From: an uncultured Eubacteriales bacterium | GTDB taxonomy: Bacteria; Bacillota; Clostridia; Oscillospirales; Acutalibacteraceae | DNA: 5,788 bases | Assembly: GCA_900320925.1 (NCBI GenBank) | Contig: ONUD01000198.1 | Span: 1-5,788, forward strand | Direction: 5' to 3' | Shown here: positions 4,599 to 5,788 of the stretch, piece after piece | Layout: every line of letters starts with the position of its first letter | Numbering within the stretch: the stretch's first letter is position 1 | The notes under the pieces: model-generated | Databases searched by the model: none | Seen by the model: only the letters and a program-made list of their open reading frames with translations | What the model was told of the DNA's origin: nothing | Program-made: the position numbers and the translations under genes

Positions 4599-5788
4599 GG
4601 TTTTTCCTTCTTTCTTTTGGCAAGGGATGTTTGATGTTGATTCGGCAGTTCAGGAGAGGAACTGCCCGATTCCATGAAGATGGCAGTTGTCCTGCGGCGG
4701 AGTATGAAAATAGCGGTCAGGGATGCCAGAATGAGGATGCCAGAACCAACGGCAAAGGCGGCAATGTCCGATACATTCGGGGCGGAAGCACGAAAGGCAA
4801 TGTCTGCTTCGGCAGATTCCAGCCGTATGGAAGCCGTGCCGCTGTCATCGGGGGAACGATCATTCAGGGATTTGATGGCATGATTGTCTGCGGCAACCAC
4901 ACTGTAGGTGATGGCGGTATCAATATTTTTGCCCACCGTCAGGGCGGAAAGGTCAAGGTGATCACTGTACTCTTTCATCGTCCTCAGCGTCATGAAAGGA
5001 ACATAGTCTTTATACTTTAGTTGATTGGAGGAACCGAACACCTTTGCAAAGGCAAGATTCACTTCATCGGCAGTGCCTGAAAAGGTGATGGTGCAGAGAT
5101 TTTGACCACCCTCGACAGACTGCTGTACGGGAATGTCCAGCCCCTCAAAGTAAGATACGGTATAGTGGCAGGCTTCATTGCCGCCGGTGGCAATGTCATA
5201 GCGGAATGTGACGGATTTTTCAAGGCGGCGGTCATGCAGTGGTGTGCAGGTGACATTGATTTCGGAGCAATTGTACTGCTTGCCGTCATTGATACGGACA
5301 CGCAGCAGGGAATCTGTGCTTTTGATGGCAGATAATTTCCCATATTGGTTGGTGTCCATCAGGTTGGTAGCGGGAATCCACTCGCCGTCCTGATACAGCA
5401 TACATTCACTCAGTTCTGCCGTGCCGTTGACGGTATAGGTGTATTCCACAGGAACATTGGTATTGCTGTTGGAAACGTAGTTGCTGAAATCCAGTGTTTC
5501 TGTAAAGGTGTTCTGTTCGGCAAGGGCGGTACTGCCGACAGATTTATCCGTGTAGTCGGCATTGCCGTAGACAGATTTCAGCAAGTGATTGGTATAGCCC
5601 TCCAGTTCTTTGAGGGTGACATCATCAAACTTGACGGTATAAAGGTAAGCATTGTTCTCCAACAGCCATTCTGCTGAACCGGCACTGTCTGTGATTTCTT
5701 TGAAATAATCTGACAGCACCGTACTTAATTCATCGAAAGTTGTCTGCGAGATGGTAAAGGTCACGGTACGGTCATAGACATCCTTTTC
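4595..5788 (-). CDS. Uncharacterised single-pass membrane protein, N-terminus off the right edge
   Basis: I do not recognise a family. The frame is open to the window edge, showing the last 397 residues; the N-terminus, probably with a signal peptide, is outside. About 339 residues form a beta-rich, mostly polar region likely to lie outside the cell, with five cysteines (129, 174, 181, 207, 232). A hydrophobic segment follows at about 340-363 (SDIAAFAVGSGILILASLTA and on; about 4700-4771). Then come RRR and a short tail ending AKRKKEKP, consistent with a cytoplasmic C-terminus by the positive-inside rule. No LPXTG sorting motif, enzyme motif or known binding module is visible. Three strand-then-helix stretches (9-32, 48-78, 232-254) look loosely alike. 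A GTG at 5762-5764 could be taken for a start, but in-frame codons continue upstream of it and it has no ribosome binding site. Its TGA overlaps the HAD start, so the two genes are cotranscribed and probably coupled. Confidence 0.85.
   Translation of the reverse strand, partial: EKDVYDRTVTFTISQTTFDELSTVLSDYFKEITDSAGSAEWLLENNAYLYTVKFDDVTLKELEGYTNHLLKSVYGNADYTDKSVGSTALAEQNTFTETLDFSNYVSNSNTNVPVEYTYTVNGTAELSECMLYQDGEWIPATNLMDTNQYGKLSAIKSTDSLLRVRINDGKQYNCSEINVTCTPLHDRRLEKSVTFRYDIATGGNEACHYTVSYFEGLDIPVQQSVEGGQNLCTITFSGTADEVNLAFAKVFGSSNQLKYKDYVPFMTLRTMKEYSDHLDLSALTVGKNIDTAITYSVVAADNHAIKSLNDRSPDDSGTASIRLESAEADIAFRASAPNVSDIAAFAVGSGILILASLTAIFILRRRTTAIFMESGSSSPELPNQHQTSLAKRKKEKP

Noticed and set aside
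3296..5677. Plus-strand frames opposite queH, the HAD gene and the membrane protein
   Set aside because: Each is antisense to a gene with clear motifs or coupling signals, and none shows recognisable motifs or a credible ribosome binding site.
5762..5764. GTG as the start of the membrane protein
   Set aside because: The frame stays open upstream to the window edge with protein-like sequence, and no ribosome binding site precedes it; the gene is better treated as truncated by the window.

Overview
The window looks like a chromosomal segment of a spore-forming member of the Clostridia, most likely of the Oscillospirales/Ruminococcaceae type. The main clues are a SpoIIQ-like M23 protein, a HisRS carrying the cysteine-rich insertion common in Clostridia, a QueH-type epoxyqueuosine reductase, strong GGAGG-type ribosome binding sites and roughly balanced base composition. 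The taxonomic call is an inference from gene style; no marker gene fixes it.

Layout from left to right. Positions 1-1063 hold the first 354 codons of aspS on the minus strand; its 3' part lies off the left edge. One base upstream is hisS (1065-2378, minus), complete. The hisS-aspS pair is read from a near-consensus housekeeping promoter at 2414-2442. The 162-base divergent gap (2379-2540) holds that promoter and, facing the other way, a tentative sporulation-type (sigma-F-like) promoter and a strong ribosome binding site for an M23 metallopeptidase resembling SpoIIQ (2541-3278, plus). A bidirectional hairpin terminator (3281-3323) separates it from a convergent minus-strand cluster. In transcription order this cluster is an uncharacterised single-pass membrane protein (runs off the right edge to 4595), a HAD phosphatase (4598-3945, ATGA overlap with the membrane protein gene) and queH (3919-3311). 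A four-copy 7-bp tandem repeat (3941-3968) lies across the HAD stop codon. No stretch over 300 bases lacks a gene.

The genes serve translation and tRNA biology (aspS, hisS, queH), probably spore development or cell-wall processing (M23), and phosphate-ester housekeeping (HAD), plus one surface protein of unknown role. I see no mobile element, CRISPR array, RNA gene or defence system. The most unusual signal is inside aspS: codon choice changes abruptly around 500-560 although the reading frame and protein family continue. This points to intragenic recombination or a chimeric assembly join. Second is the translationally coupled membrane protein/HAD pair, whose membrane partner I cannot assign to a family.
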